DNA from: Candidatus Methanoperedens nitratireducens
Lineage (GTDB): Archaea; Halobacteriota; Methanosarcinia; Methanosarcinales; Methanoperedenaceae
Direction of reading: 5' to 3'
NCBI GenBank assembly: GCA_020724545.1
Contig: DYGR01000028.1
Span: forward strand, 1-37,925
DNA length: 37,925 nucleotides
The notes below the pieces were generated by a model. That model was given only the letters and a program-made list of their open reading frames with translations. It searched no databases and had not been told where the DNA came from. The stretch's first letter is position 1, and every line of letters starts with the position of its first letter. This document shows, piece by piece, positions 6,618 through 14,364 of this stretch. A program made the position numbers and the translations under genes.

Positions 6618-9600
6618 TTAGCCTAAAGCCATTTTGGCAGTTTCTTTCCAGATGTAAGGAGGGATTGGTACTTGTAGACTCCATTTAATGCTCATAGGCT
6701 TTGAGCCATAGTGTTCTATGTAGTTTACAGACCCCAAAAAAACATAAGACATAGTGTTTCCAAACTCATCTGCTTTTTTCTCTCTTACAAAAAGTAGAAT
6801 TGATTTGCCATTTTCTTTATGGGTAATATAGGACAAACCTTTACCAATTTCAGGTTTTGCTGAATTTTGAGATTGCCAATGAAATATTTTTTCGCTAACT
6901 GCATAATCGTTGTACATAGTTGTTGGTGAATAGTTTTCCTCTGTTTTTTCTAATGTAACTAAAAGTAATTCTGTATTCTTTGATTCCAAATTAACAATTC
7001 CCTCTCTGTTGTTTGATTGTTTTTGAAAAGTGCTATCACCGAATGCTGCCAAAATTTGCTCTCTTGTATAGCGGCTATGTAATTTTAAAGGTTGTGAGTA
7101 AGGTAGATCAATATCAAGTTCTATATGAGATATTCTATCAATCAAAAACTCTAAAGTCTCTATTATTTCTTGTGTTAAAATTTGATTATCGCCAATTTTT
7201 TTTATACTCTTTTCTATACTATCAAAATTTGCCGCAGTTTGCCAAAAATCGTAATGTAACATAACCAACATTAGTTTTTCATTTTCATTTATTGTTGATG
7301 GAATAGAAAAATTATTTTTTGTGAGTTCCAATATGAACTTTAAATAACTGTATGAATTACATTGAATCCATTTTTTCAAAATGGTTCGCTGAACTTCTTT
7401 TTCATTAATATTAGGAAAATCAGCTCTCTGCTTTGCTAATTGACACAACCTGCTCCAAGTACCTCGTTTGTAAATTGCTTGAATAGGAATTTGGTAAAAA
7501 TTACAGAAGTTTTTCAATGCTAAGGGTAGTGTAGTCTGTTGTCTAAAATTGACAATTTTATTGACTAGCTGATTTGTGTTTAGTTGCGTGGCATTCTTAA
7601 TGTTATCAAGGATATACTCTTTGGCTTTTTTTTCTAAAACGATTGAACAGCCTAACGGCAAATGAGGGAAATCTCTTTCTAATTCATCTTTAGTAGAAGA
7701 ATTTGTTTTTCCGATCAGTGCTCGAAATTTACCTTCGAAATCATACTCAGGTCTTGCGTTTCCAACAAAATCTAGTACAGTTAAACATTCTTTATCCTCT
7801 GCTAATCTTAGCCCTCTTCCTAATTGTTGCAGGAAAACAGTTAAACTTTCAGTTGGTCTTAAAAACAGTATCGTATCTATTTCAGGGATATCAACACCTT
7901 CATTGAAAATATCAACAACAAATAAATAATTGATTTCTTTTTTTTCAAATTTCGATTTAATGCTATCCCTTAACCCATCCCTACCACTAACAATAAAGTC
8001 AGCCTTTAAACCAGCTAAGACGAACTTTTCAGCCATGTAAGATGCGTGTTCTTTTGTTACACAATATCCAATAGCTCTAACATCTTCAAAGTCTCTAAAA
8101 TAGCTTTTGCATTTCTGAATTATCTCACTAACTCTTATATAGTTTTGTGTATAAAGCCTTGTTAGTTCGCTTGGTAAATATCTACCATTTTGCCAAGTTG
8201 CATTTGATAAATCAACACTATCACTAATACCAAAGTATTGAAATGGACAAAGAAGTTTTCTATTCAATGCTTCCGGTAATCTAATTTCAGCAGCAATAGT
8301 ATTACAAAAATCATCTAAAATATTTGCACCATCCATTCTTTCAGGAGTTGCGGTTAGTCCCAATAATATTTTTGGTTTAAATTTATCTAAAATGGGTCTA
8401 TAGCTATTTGCTGCTATATGATGAACTTCATCAATAATAATAAAATCATAATAGTTTTCTGTTAGTTGTAAATTACCTATTCGATTATTTAAAGTCATAA
8501 CAGACGCAAATACAGCTTCATAATTACTTGGCTCTACTCCGTCTACCCATAATTCACCAAAATTATTATCTCTTAATACACCCGCAAATGTTGCTCTTGC
8601 TTGATCCAAGATTTCCTTTCTATGAGCAACAAAAAGAAATTTTGCATTTGGATTTTTCTTTAGATAATTTTTGAAATCAAAGGCTGAAATAATGGTCTTA
8701 CCTGTTCCTGTTGCAGCTACTACAAGATTTTTATTTCTATTATGAACTGTTCTTTCTACTTCTAATTTTTCAAGTATTTCTTGTTGAAAAGGAAATGGTT
8801 TTATTTCAAAATAGAGTGTTGCTTCAGTTCTTTCATTTTTTCCTTCTTTTTTTAAAGATGTACGTAGTTTTTCAATATGCTCTTCTTTAATATAAGTTTC
8901 AAATTCGTTATCCTGCCAATATGTTTCAAAAGTTTTAGCAAATTTATCAATAATGTGTCCAACTTCTTTTGTAGTTATTTTTAAATTCCATTCTAAACCA
9001 CTCGTTAAAGCGCTTCTTGAAATATTCGAGGAGCCAATATAACCAGTATGAAATCCTGTATTTCTAAAGAATAGATAAGACTTAGCGTGCAACCTTTCAT
9101 TTTCTGTGTTGTAAGAGATTTTCACTTCAGTGTTTGCCAATCCTGATAGAAACTCCACAGCTTTCAAATCGGTTGCTCCCATATATGAAGTTGTTATGAC
9201 TTTCAATTTGTTTCCCTTTTGGGTAAACTCTCTCAATTCGTTTTCAAAAATCCTTATACCAGACCATTTTATGAATGAGACTAAAAAATAAATTTTATCT
9301 GATGAAAGGATTTCTTTCTTCAATTCGCTTTCTAGTGAAATACCAATGTTTGAACCTGTAAATAATTCGCTTTGAGTAAGCCGTGTAAATGGTGTAATTT
9401 TTTTCAAGTGATCTTCATAATTTACCACACTTGAATCCAATTTTGAAAAAATAGCATTTAATATGGTTCCATTCACGGCGATCAAATCATCTTCAAAATC
9501 TATATTCTTTAACTCATCTTTTAAAAGTAGTATAATTTTGTTTGAAACTTCTATTTGCTGTTCAATGCTGTTTTCATCTGTAATCAAACCAAAAGCACAG

Positions 9601-9752
9601 TATATTACTTCACTCAAATATTGGCTGAGTAATTTAGATGCCTCTGATTTTTCTATTGGAGATTTCTTAATAAAGAATTGCTCTCTATCTACCGTTTTTA
9701 ATTTTGATTCAACTAGTTTGTTTATTAGCTGCTCGTATATACCGTTAAACAT
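6618..9752 (-). CDS. PLD-nuclease / superfamily 2 helicase / DUF3427 protein
   Basis: This 1044-residue protein has three parts. A phospholipase D-like nuclease domain (about 130-280) carries HAK at 222-224 and GSSNIS at 240-245, the HxK...N pattern of PLD-type nucleases. A superfamily 2 helicase follows, with Walker A AATGTGKT (346-353), DEVH (441-444), LTATP (466-470) and motif VI QQLGRGLR (642-649). The C-terminal part (about 890-1044) matches DUF3427, including SPTTMYNDYAVSEKIFHWQSQ. The family is found in prokaryotic defence and restriction-like loci and probably translocates on DNA and cuts it; its exact role is not settled. The frame is intact although neighbouring methyltransferase and glycosylase genes are broken. 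Codon use is strongly AT-rich compared with the core genes, which suggests transfer. A 113-residue gene lies 3 bases upstream. Confidence 0.85.
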   Translation of the reverse strand: MFNGIYEQLINKLVESKLKTVDREQFFIKKSPIEKSEASKLLSQYLSEVIYCAFGLITDENSIEQQIEVSNKIILLLKDELKNIDFEDDLIAVNGTILNAIFSKLDSSVVNYEDHLKKITPFTRLTQSELFTGSNIGISLESELKKEILSSDKIYFLVSFIKWSGIRIFENELREFTQKGNKLKVITTSYMGATDLKAVEFLSGLANTEVKISYNTENERLHAKSYLFFRNTGFHTGYIGSSNISRSALTSGLEWNLKITTKEVGHIIDKFAKTFETYWQDNEFETYIKEEHIEKLRTSLKKEGKNERTEATLYFEIKPFPFQQEILEKLEVERTVHNRNKNLVVAATGTGKTIISAFDFKNYLKKNPNAKFLFVAHRKEILDQARATFAGVLRDNNFGELWVDGVEPSNYEAVFASVMTLNNRIGNLQLTENYYDFIIIDEVHHIAANSYRPILDKFKPKILLGLTATPERMDGANILDDFCNTIAAEIRLPEALNRKLLCPFQYFGISDSVDLSNATWQNGRYLPSELTRLYTQNYIRVSEIIQKCKSYFRDFEDVRAIGYCVTKEHASYMAEKFVLAGLKADFIVSGRDGLRDSIKSKFEKKEINYLFVVDIFNEGVDIPEIDTILFLRPTESLTVFLQQLGRGLRLAEDKECLTVLDFVGNARPEYDFEGKFRALIGKTNSSTKDELERDFPHLPLGCSIVLEKKAKEYILDNIKNATQLNTNQLVNKIVNFRQQTTLPLALKNFCNFYQIPIQAIYKRGTWSRLCQLAKQRADFPNINEKEVQRTILKKWIQCNSYSYLKFILELTKNNFSIPSTINENEKLMLVMLHYDFWQTAANFDSIEKSIKKIGDNQILTQEIIETLEFLIDRISHIELDIDLPYSQPLKLHSRYTREQILAAFGDSTFQKQSNNREGIVNLESKNTELLLVTLEKTEENYSPTTMYNDYAVSEKIFHWQSQNSAKPEIGKGLSYITHKENGKSILLFVREKKADEFGNTMSYVFLGSVNYIEHYGSKPMSIKWSLQVPIPPYIWKETAKMALG

Positions 9753-9755
9753 AGT

Positions 9756-10097
9756 TTAAGATTTCATTTGCTCTAATAATTCTAAACTTTCATTAACCAT
9801 GTCTAACCTACTCCTATACCATTCATTTCTACCATAAACCTTCGGAAGCACTTTTTCACCATTCCCATTTTTAAAACAGATATTCATAATTTCATCAACA
9901 GCTTCTTGAGAAAATTGAGTTGGAGTATTTGTATTCTGGGTAATTACTTTTCCTGTGTCATCGGTTCCAATCGTTAATGCTCCAACTTCAACAATAAATG
10001 AACATTTCTCAATCACATTTGATTTAATTCCATTTTCATATAAAACTGCATATGATTTTAGTTCCTCGATTTTATTAATAAAATCTTCTTTATTCAT
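9756..10097 (-). CDS. Unknown 113-residue partner of the PLD-helicase
   Basis: I do not recognise this family. The 113 residues are mixed alpha/beta in appearance: an N-terminal helix (MNKEDFINKIEELKSYAVLYENG), a hydrophobic strand-like segment (CSFIVEVGALTIG) and a C-terminal helical half (EVYGR-like KVYGRNEWYRSRLDMVNESLELLEQ). Its stop lies 3 bases before the helicase start, so the two are almost certainly co-transcribed and perhaps co-functional (specificity, immunity or regulatory subunit). The first 14 codons are duplicated upstream as a short frame whose stop overlaps this ATG. Base composition matches the helicase gene. Confidence 0.65.
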   Translation of the reverse strand: MNKEDFINKIEELKSYAVLYENGIKSNVIEKCSFIVEVGALTIGTDDTGKVITQNTNTPTQFSQEAVDEIMNICFKNGNGEKVLPKVYGRNEWYRSRLDMVNESLELLEQMKS

Positions 10098-10139
10098 TTT
10101 AGTTCCTCGATTTTATTATTTAAAACTTCTTCATTCATT
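10057..10139. repeat. 41-bp tandem duplication over the start of the 113-residue gene
   Basis: Two imperfect copies of about 41 bases lie head to tail, meeting near 10098. Each carries the start codon and the following KIEELK-encoding stretch. The outer copy gives a 14-codon frame ahead of the gene. Differences between copies (for example AATAAAATC versus TTTAAAAC on the plus strand) show that the duplication is not very recent. Confidence 0.75.
10094..10138 (-). CDS. 14-codon upstream frame duplicating the next gene's N-terminus
   Basis: The frame reads MNEEVLNNKIEELK and stops at a TGA that overlaps the ATG of the 113-residue gene (ATGA). The true gene begins MNKEDFINKIEELK, so this mini-frame is a product of the tandem duplication. 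It could couple translation to the downstream gene or act as a leader peptide; it could equally be a neutral by-product. Confidence 0.4.
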   Translation of the reverse strand: MNEEVLNNKIEELK

Positions 10140-10151
10140 TTAGTATAGTTT

Positions 10152-10512
10152 TTAAGCTACTACTGCTATCAATGGAGGTACTGCGTTATTCTTTTTGTCG
10201 AAATGCAGCACTTCTACCACCTTCAAAATAGTAATCATCAGGAAATGACTGGATTCTTGCAGCTTCACGAATAGATAAAAAACGAATCTGTTCAAAATCA
10301 GGATAAATATAATAATTTACATACTTTCCTTGCAAATAATTGTAATAAATATCAAGTTGCTTATTTGCTTTTAATTTATGATAGGCTATTCTTGTTCTTA
10401 ACGTATTGCACGCATGGCCATCCATTTCCAGATGGGCAGTAGGTGTAAATCCAGAACTAACAAATCCTTCTGAAAGTCCACCAGCACCAGCAAATAAATC
10501 AATGTAATTCAT
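10152..10512 (-). pseudogene. C5-cytosine DNA methyltransferase, internally deleted and frameshifted
   Basis: The N-terminus carries motif I of m5C methyltransferases ([17 protein letters not shown]) and an AdoMet-binding acidic residue ([16 protein letters not shown]). After about 75 residues it jumps to the motif IX-like segment [22 protein letters not shown]. The catalytic Pro-Cys motif IV, the ENV motif VI, the arginine motif VIII and the target recognition domain are all absent, so about 200 residues or more have been deleted without losing frame. The frame stops at 10186, but one base shift on continues [12 protein letters not shown], which is motif X, ending at 10152. The gene cannot encode an active methylase. 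It was probably the modification enzyme of the system served by the broken Mig glycosylase at 6015. Confidence 0.85.
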
Positions 10513-10639
10513 ACAATCCTTATTTAACTCGATTTGAATTTAACTCTATACTATTATAAATATCTTTCTGTCAGGGTGAACCCATCCAGTAAATCCTTTT
10601 ACAATAGTTTATAGCCGAGATTTTTATAATCAGATTCCA

Positions 10640-10820
10640 AGGTGATCATAAAAATGAACCGCAAATGAACGCAGATTAGAGGAATCAGATAGGAATAAAA
10701 AGTTACCAGGGTTTTATAGATAATTTAACCGCAGATAAACGCGGATAAAAGGTTTATAATTTTTACACACTAATTGCTGTTCGGGAGTGAGGATTAATCT
10801 GCGCTTATATGCGGTTGTAT
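10640..10820. repeat. Dispersed AACCGC-AGAT-AACGC repeats, direct and inverted
   Basis: Three related units lie in non-coding DNA. AACCGCAAATGAACGCAGAT is near 10656, AACCGCAGATAAACGCGGAT is near 10729, and an inverted copy (ATCTGCGCTTATATGCGGTT) is near 10798. The inverted copy can pair with either direct unit. Such short degenerate repeats are common between genes in environmental archaeal and bacterial genomes. Together with 10513-10639, this stretch holds no supported gene before the TnpB remnant. Confidence 0.65.
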
Positions 10821-11050
10821 AATTCTGAGACTGTCCATCGAGCCCTTAGCAACCTTTTTCCAGGTATCCGACGGCTCCTCCTATCTGCGTTCATCGGCGT
10901 CATGCTCGCCGTGACGCATAGACACGTATCAAGGGGCGCAACCCTTGATTCGGTACGCACCGTACCTATTTGTTTTAGACCTTCATTCAATATACAGTTG
11001 CTTGAATTATGGTCTCTATCCATGATATTGCCGCATTTCTTGCAGACATA
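10805..11050 (-). pseudogene. tnpB: TnpB (IS200/IS605 OrfB) C-terminal remnant
   Basis: Reading from about 11050, after a TGA, the frame gives YVCKKCGNIMDRDHNSSN followed by CILNEGLKQIGTVRTES. This is the second CxxC knuckle of the TnpB zinc finger, then the RDxNxSxNIL segment with the RuvC catalytic aspartate region, and the usual GTVRTES tail. Everything N-terminal to the second knuckle (first CxxC, RuvC-I/II motifs, helix-turn-helix) is missing. The 3' part of the frame holds inverted repeats (TCAAGGG/CCCTTGA near 10937-10956 and GCGTCA/TGACGC near 10892-10913), consistent with the structured omega-RNA that overlaps the 3' end of tnpB genes. No TnpA is present, so the element is dead. Confidence 0.8.
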
Positions 11051-11160
11051 TCATACCGTTGTCGCAAACGTTAATATGCTTTAAAAACATATATTTTGTG
11101 CTCACCCCATAATCCGCTGTCACAAACGTTTTTTGAGTGAGCATATGACACTAATAATAT

Positions 11161-11215
11161 CAAGGGGGTACGATTCATCCCATCGCTGAAGCAGGTGGGC
11201 TTTCTCTACCCCTTG
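11161..11215. repeat. Structured dispersed repeat, copy 2
   Basis: Begins CAAGGGGGTACGATTC and ends CTCTACCCCTTG, matching the copy at 104-151 at both ends. The inner stem differs: GCCCACC-TGCTTCAGC-GATGGG on the minus strand, the kind of hairpin seen at IS200/IS605 right ends. It lies upstream of the neighbouring tnpB remnant rather than after its 3' end, so it is probably the relic of a separate element. A direct pair of GTCrCAAACGTT motifs flanks 11052-11130. Confidence 0.55.
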
Positions 11216-11277
11216 ACCCCACGTTGTAAAATAGCCAGAAGCAATATTAATTATCCATCAGGGCAATTAAAAAAATA

Positions 11278-11847
11278 ATGCTTGAGCGGAAAAGACAGTT
11301 TATCAGGGACGCATTAAGACCCCTGGCAAAAATGTTTATTGCTGTAAACCCGAACACTTTAACGATCTTCGGCCTATTAATAAGTCTTATATCCGCTGTC
11401 TTCTTTGCGAAGAAGGAGGTCTTTATAGCCGGGATCCTTCTTCTCTTGAGCGGATTTTTTGATATCCTTGATGGGGCTGTAGCACGGGAGAACAACAGGA
11501 TAACACGCTTTGGAGGTTTTCTGGATTCTGTTTGTGACAGGTTTGCTGATACTGCAGTTATACTGGGAGCAATGTACGGAGGTCTGACAACTGTTCCTCC
11601 TTTTCCAGGATGGTCTGTTGGTGCTATGGCGATAATCGGGTCGTTAATGGTCAGTTACACAAGGGCACGGGCTGAGGCTGCAGGTGCAAGTGCGGCAGTA
11701 GGTATTGGCGAGAGAGGAGTAAGAATGATGATAATCATAATCGGTGCTTTTCTGAATATGGTTAACTGGGCGATCCTGCTGGTAGCTGTCATATCCTTTA
11801 TTACTGTTTTCCAGAGGATTGCATTTGTCAGAAAGGTTCTTAAATAA
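11278..11847 (+). CDS. CDP-alcohol phosphatidyltransferase, probable archaetidylinositol-phosphate synthase
   Basis: The 189-residue integral membrane protein has about six helices. It contains the complete CDP-alcohol phosphotransferase signature: Asp62, Asp65-Gly66, Ala69-Arg70, Gly79, Asp83 and Asp87 (DILDGAVAR ... GGFLDSVCD). It should move an alcohol phosphate onto a CDP-activated archaeal lipid (CDP-archaeol). The next gene, 54 bases downstream, makes inositol 1-phosphate. In archaea this pair produces archaetidylinositol phosphate, so inositol 1-phosphate is the likely acceptor; the substrate is inferred from context. ATG 11278 has no clear Shine-Dalgarno sequence. The gene marks the return to core-like composition after the accessory island. 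Confidence 0.87.
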   Translation: MLERKRQFIRDALRPLAKMFIAVNPNTLTIFGLLISLISAVFFAKKEVFIAGILLLLSGFFDILDGAVARENNRITRFGGFLDSVCDRFADTAVILGAMYGGLTTVPPFPGWSVGAMAIIGSLMVSYTRARAEAAGASAAVGIGERGVRMMIIIIGAFLNMVNWAILLVAVISFITVFQRIAFVRKVLK

Positions 11848-11901
11848 CAAATTTTAAATTACATAAAGATTAATAATAAAGGGGTATTAGAAGGAAAATA
11901 A

Positions 11902-12966
11902 ATGGCTAAAATTCGTATTGCGATTGCAGGTGTTGGTAATTGTGCCTCATCACTGGTTCAGGGGCTTGAGTACTATAAAGGAATTAAAAAATCTGATGAC
12001 CTTGTCCCGGGATTAATGCATAACTCCGTAGGCGGCTATCTGGTCTCGGATATAGAACCCGTGGCTGCGTTTGATATCGACAGGAGAAAGGTGGGAGCTG
12101 ATCTATCCAGAGCTATTTTTTCAGAGCCGAATTGTACAAAGAAGTTCTCGGATGTTCCTGAGATGGGAGTTGAAGTGATGAAAGGACAGGTTCTTGATGG
12201 TGTGGCTCCCCATATGCAGGATCATTTCCAGGTAAATGATATGCAAAAACCAGTAGATGTGGCCACGATCTTAAGAGGATCAAAAGCAGACGTATTAATA
12301 AACTACCTGCCTGTGGGCTCTGATGAAGCGGTGAGATGGTATTCAGAGCAGGCCATTGAGGCAGGATGTGCATTTATAAACTGCATCCCGGTCTTTATTG
12401 CATCCGACAGCCAGTGGGCAGAGAGATTCAGGGATGCAGGACTGCCTGTGATCGGAGATGATATAAAAAGCCTTGTTGGAGCAACGATCGTTCACCGCAC
12501 TTTAACCCAGATGATCGTCGATCGGGGTGCAAAAATAGATAGCACATATCAATTAAACATAGGCGGTAATACCGATTTTAGAAATATGACAGACCAATCG
12601 AGGCTGTCATCCAAAAAAATCTCTAAAACCGAATCAGTTGCATCGCAGATACCTTATGAGGCATATGTCTATGCAGGTCCCAATGGATGCATTGATTGCT
12701 TAAGCGATAACAAGGTATGCTATCTCAAGATCGATTTCAAGCTCTTTGGCGATGTCCCGGCCTATATAGACCTGAAACTCTCGGTAGAGGACAGTCCAAA
12801 CAGCGCAGGCGTTGTTGTGGACGCTATCCGTATCGCAAAGATAGCACTGGATAGAGGCATAGGCGGACCCATACCACATGCATCAGCATATTTCATGAAG
12901 CATCCGCCTGAACAGATGCGTGAGGGCGATGCGAGAGCACAGCTTGAGGAGTTTATAAGAGGTTAG
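11902..12966 (+). CDS. ino1: myo-Inositol-1-phosphate synthase
   Basis: The enzyme converts glucose 6-phosphate to inositol 1-phosphate with NAD. The 354 residues fit the short archaeal/actinobacterial form. The N-terminal Rossmann motif is IAIAGVGNCASSLVQG. The NPVAAFDIDRRK-like DIEPVAAFDIDRRKVG, GDDIKSLVGATIVHRTL and LNIGGNTDFRNM segments are the conserved cofactor and active-site blocks. GAAGGA about ten bases before the ATG is a plausible ribosome-binding site. With the preceding transferase it forms the two-gene route to archaetidylinositol phosphate. The product could also feed compatible-solute synthesis (di-myo-inositol phosphate), but no gene for that is seen here. Confidence 0.93.
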   Translation: MAKIRIAIAGVGNCASSLVQGLEYYKGIKKSDDLVPGLMHNSVGGYLVSDIEPVAAFDIDRRKVGADLSRAIFSEPNCTKKFSDVPEMGVEVMKGQVLDGVAPHMQDHFQVNDMQKPVDVATILRGSKADVLINYLPVGSDEAVRWYSEQAIEAGCAFINCIPVFIASDSQWAERFRDAGLPVIGDDIKSLVGATIVHRTLTQMIVDRGAKIDSTYQLNIGGNTDFRNMTDQSRLSSKKISKTESVASQIPYEAYVYAGPNGCIDCLSDNKVCYLKIDFKLFGDVPAYIDLKLSVEDSPNSAGVVVDAIRIAKIALDRGIGGPIPHASAYFMKHPPEQMREGDARAQLEEFIRG

Positions 12967-12990
12967 CGGCTTTTTCAGGCGTGGAGAGGT

Positions 12991-14307
12991 TCAACCTACA
13001 ACACTCATTTTCGATACCCTGATCGTCGGGGTAATCACATTCCCGATTCTCCTTACATCCTTGCCTGCGCCATCTATACCCTGAAGGATATCAAAGATAT
13101 TGCCTGATATCATCATCGATTTGATAGGCGAGGCGATCTCTCCGTTCTTAATTAAAAATGAGTTCCGCGCTTCCACTGAGAAGTCGCCTGAGATAGGATT
13201 TGCAGTGTGAGCTCCTATCACTGTATTGACAATCACGCCATCCCGGGTCTCTGCAACAATATCGGATGATGGGTGTTGTACTATCAGATTTCGAATGCTT
13301 ATTGAGGGTGTGGAAGTAAAAGATGCCCTCATCGCATTACCCGTGCTTTCTCTTTTCTCCTTTCCTGCTGTATAGCAATCGTAAAGGAAGGACTGAAGCA
13401 TACCATTCTTCACGACCTCGATTCTTTTTGATGGCGTTCCCTCATCATCTGATGATGCTGTCCCTATGCCTGCGGGAAGCGTACCGTCATCGATCAAGGA
13501 TAGATCATCTGCAGCGATCTTCTTACCCATTTTTCCAATGAGGGATGAGCGCCCTTTCTGTACATTATCAGAGTTTAGCGATGCCAGCAGTGTATTCTCA
13601 AGGATATCGGCAAAAGCCACAGGCTCAAGAAGTACGGCTGTATCCTGTGTCTGTGCACGAATACCGTCTCTGGATCTTGAAGCAAGAAGAGCTGCCTTTT
13701 CTCCTATCTTATAGAAATCAATATCCAGTTTCCTTGATATATCAAACTCTGAGGCAGTCGATAGATCCGAATCCTTTGTGATTGTATCGATAGAAGCACT
13801 GATAGCAGTATCCTGGTCTTTCACCTCCACGCCATGCGAGTTAAGGATAAGTGAAGTTGAGCTGGAGCATAAGAAGTGCCCTGATGTCGGCACAACAAAG
13901 GGTATTGCCATTGCCCCTTTAATCATCAGGGCAGTATAATCAATACACGACTCGATCTCAATGTCTGCGATCCTCTTATCAAAGATATCTCTAACAACCG
14001 CAGGCTTATCTTTTTTGGGAAGCCCCGACCACTGCGGATCACCGCTTCTAACTCTTGCTGACTTTACGGCAAGAACAGATGCCTCTTCCACACGCAATGG
14101 ATCATTGGTGCTTGCGAAACCCACGGCCCCGTTAACGATTGCCCTGATTCCAATACCGGAGACCAGGCTCTCTTTAGCCATATCGATACTATCCCGATGG
14201 ATATCAACGATTATAGATCTGCCGCTGACGCAGAAAATCTCTGCTTCATCTGCACCTGTCTGTTCTGTAAGATTAAGAGCCCTGTATGCAAGTTCGAAAA
14301 TATCCAT
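12991..14307 (-). CDS. pmbA: PmbA/TldE-family metalloprotease-like protein
   Basis: The protein starts MDIFELAYRALNLTEQTGADEAEIF and keeps the TldE/PmbA features: SLVSGIGIRAIVNGAVGFAST near the N-terminus, the SSDDEGTPSKRIEVVKNGMLQSFLYD block, and GDFSVEARNSFLIKNGEIASPIKSMMISGN at the C-terminus. TldD-TldE heterodimers degrade unfolded or modified peptides; TldD carries the HExxxH zinc site and TldE does not. No HExxxH is seen here, so this is the TldE-type subunit. A TldD partner must be encoded elsewhere. GTG 14322 is an in-frame alternative start adding five residues; ATG 14307 is preferred from family alignments. The gene follows thiI by about 57 bases and is convergent with ino1. Confidence 0.88.
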   Translation of the reverse strand: MDIFELAYRALNLTEQTGADEAEIFCVSGRSIIVDIHRDSIDMAKESLVSGIGIRAIVNGAVGFASTNDPLRVEEASVLAVKSARVRSGDPQWSGLPKKDKPAVVRDIFDKRIADIEIESCIDYTALMIKGAMAIPFVVPTSGHFLCSSSTSLILNSHGVEVKDQDTAISASIDTITKDSDLSTASEFDISRKLDIDFYKIGEKAALLASRSRDGIRAQTQDTAVLLEPVAFADILENTLLASLNSDNVQKGRSSLIGKMGKKIAADDLSLIDDGTLPAGIGTASSDDEGTPSKRIEVVKNGMLQSFLYDCYTAGKEKRESTGNAMRASFTSTPSISIRNLIVQHPSSDIVAETRDGVIVNTVIGAHTANPISGDFSVEARNSFLIKNGEIASPIKSMMISGNIFDILQGIDGAGKDVRRIGNVITPTIRVSKMSVVG

Positions 14308-14364
14308 AGGTATCACTATCACTAATTGTGATGCTCTCTTTAGCCATAAGGTTTGTCTCTAGAT

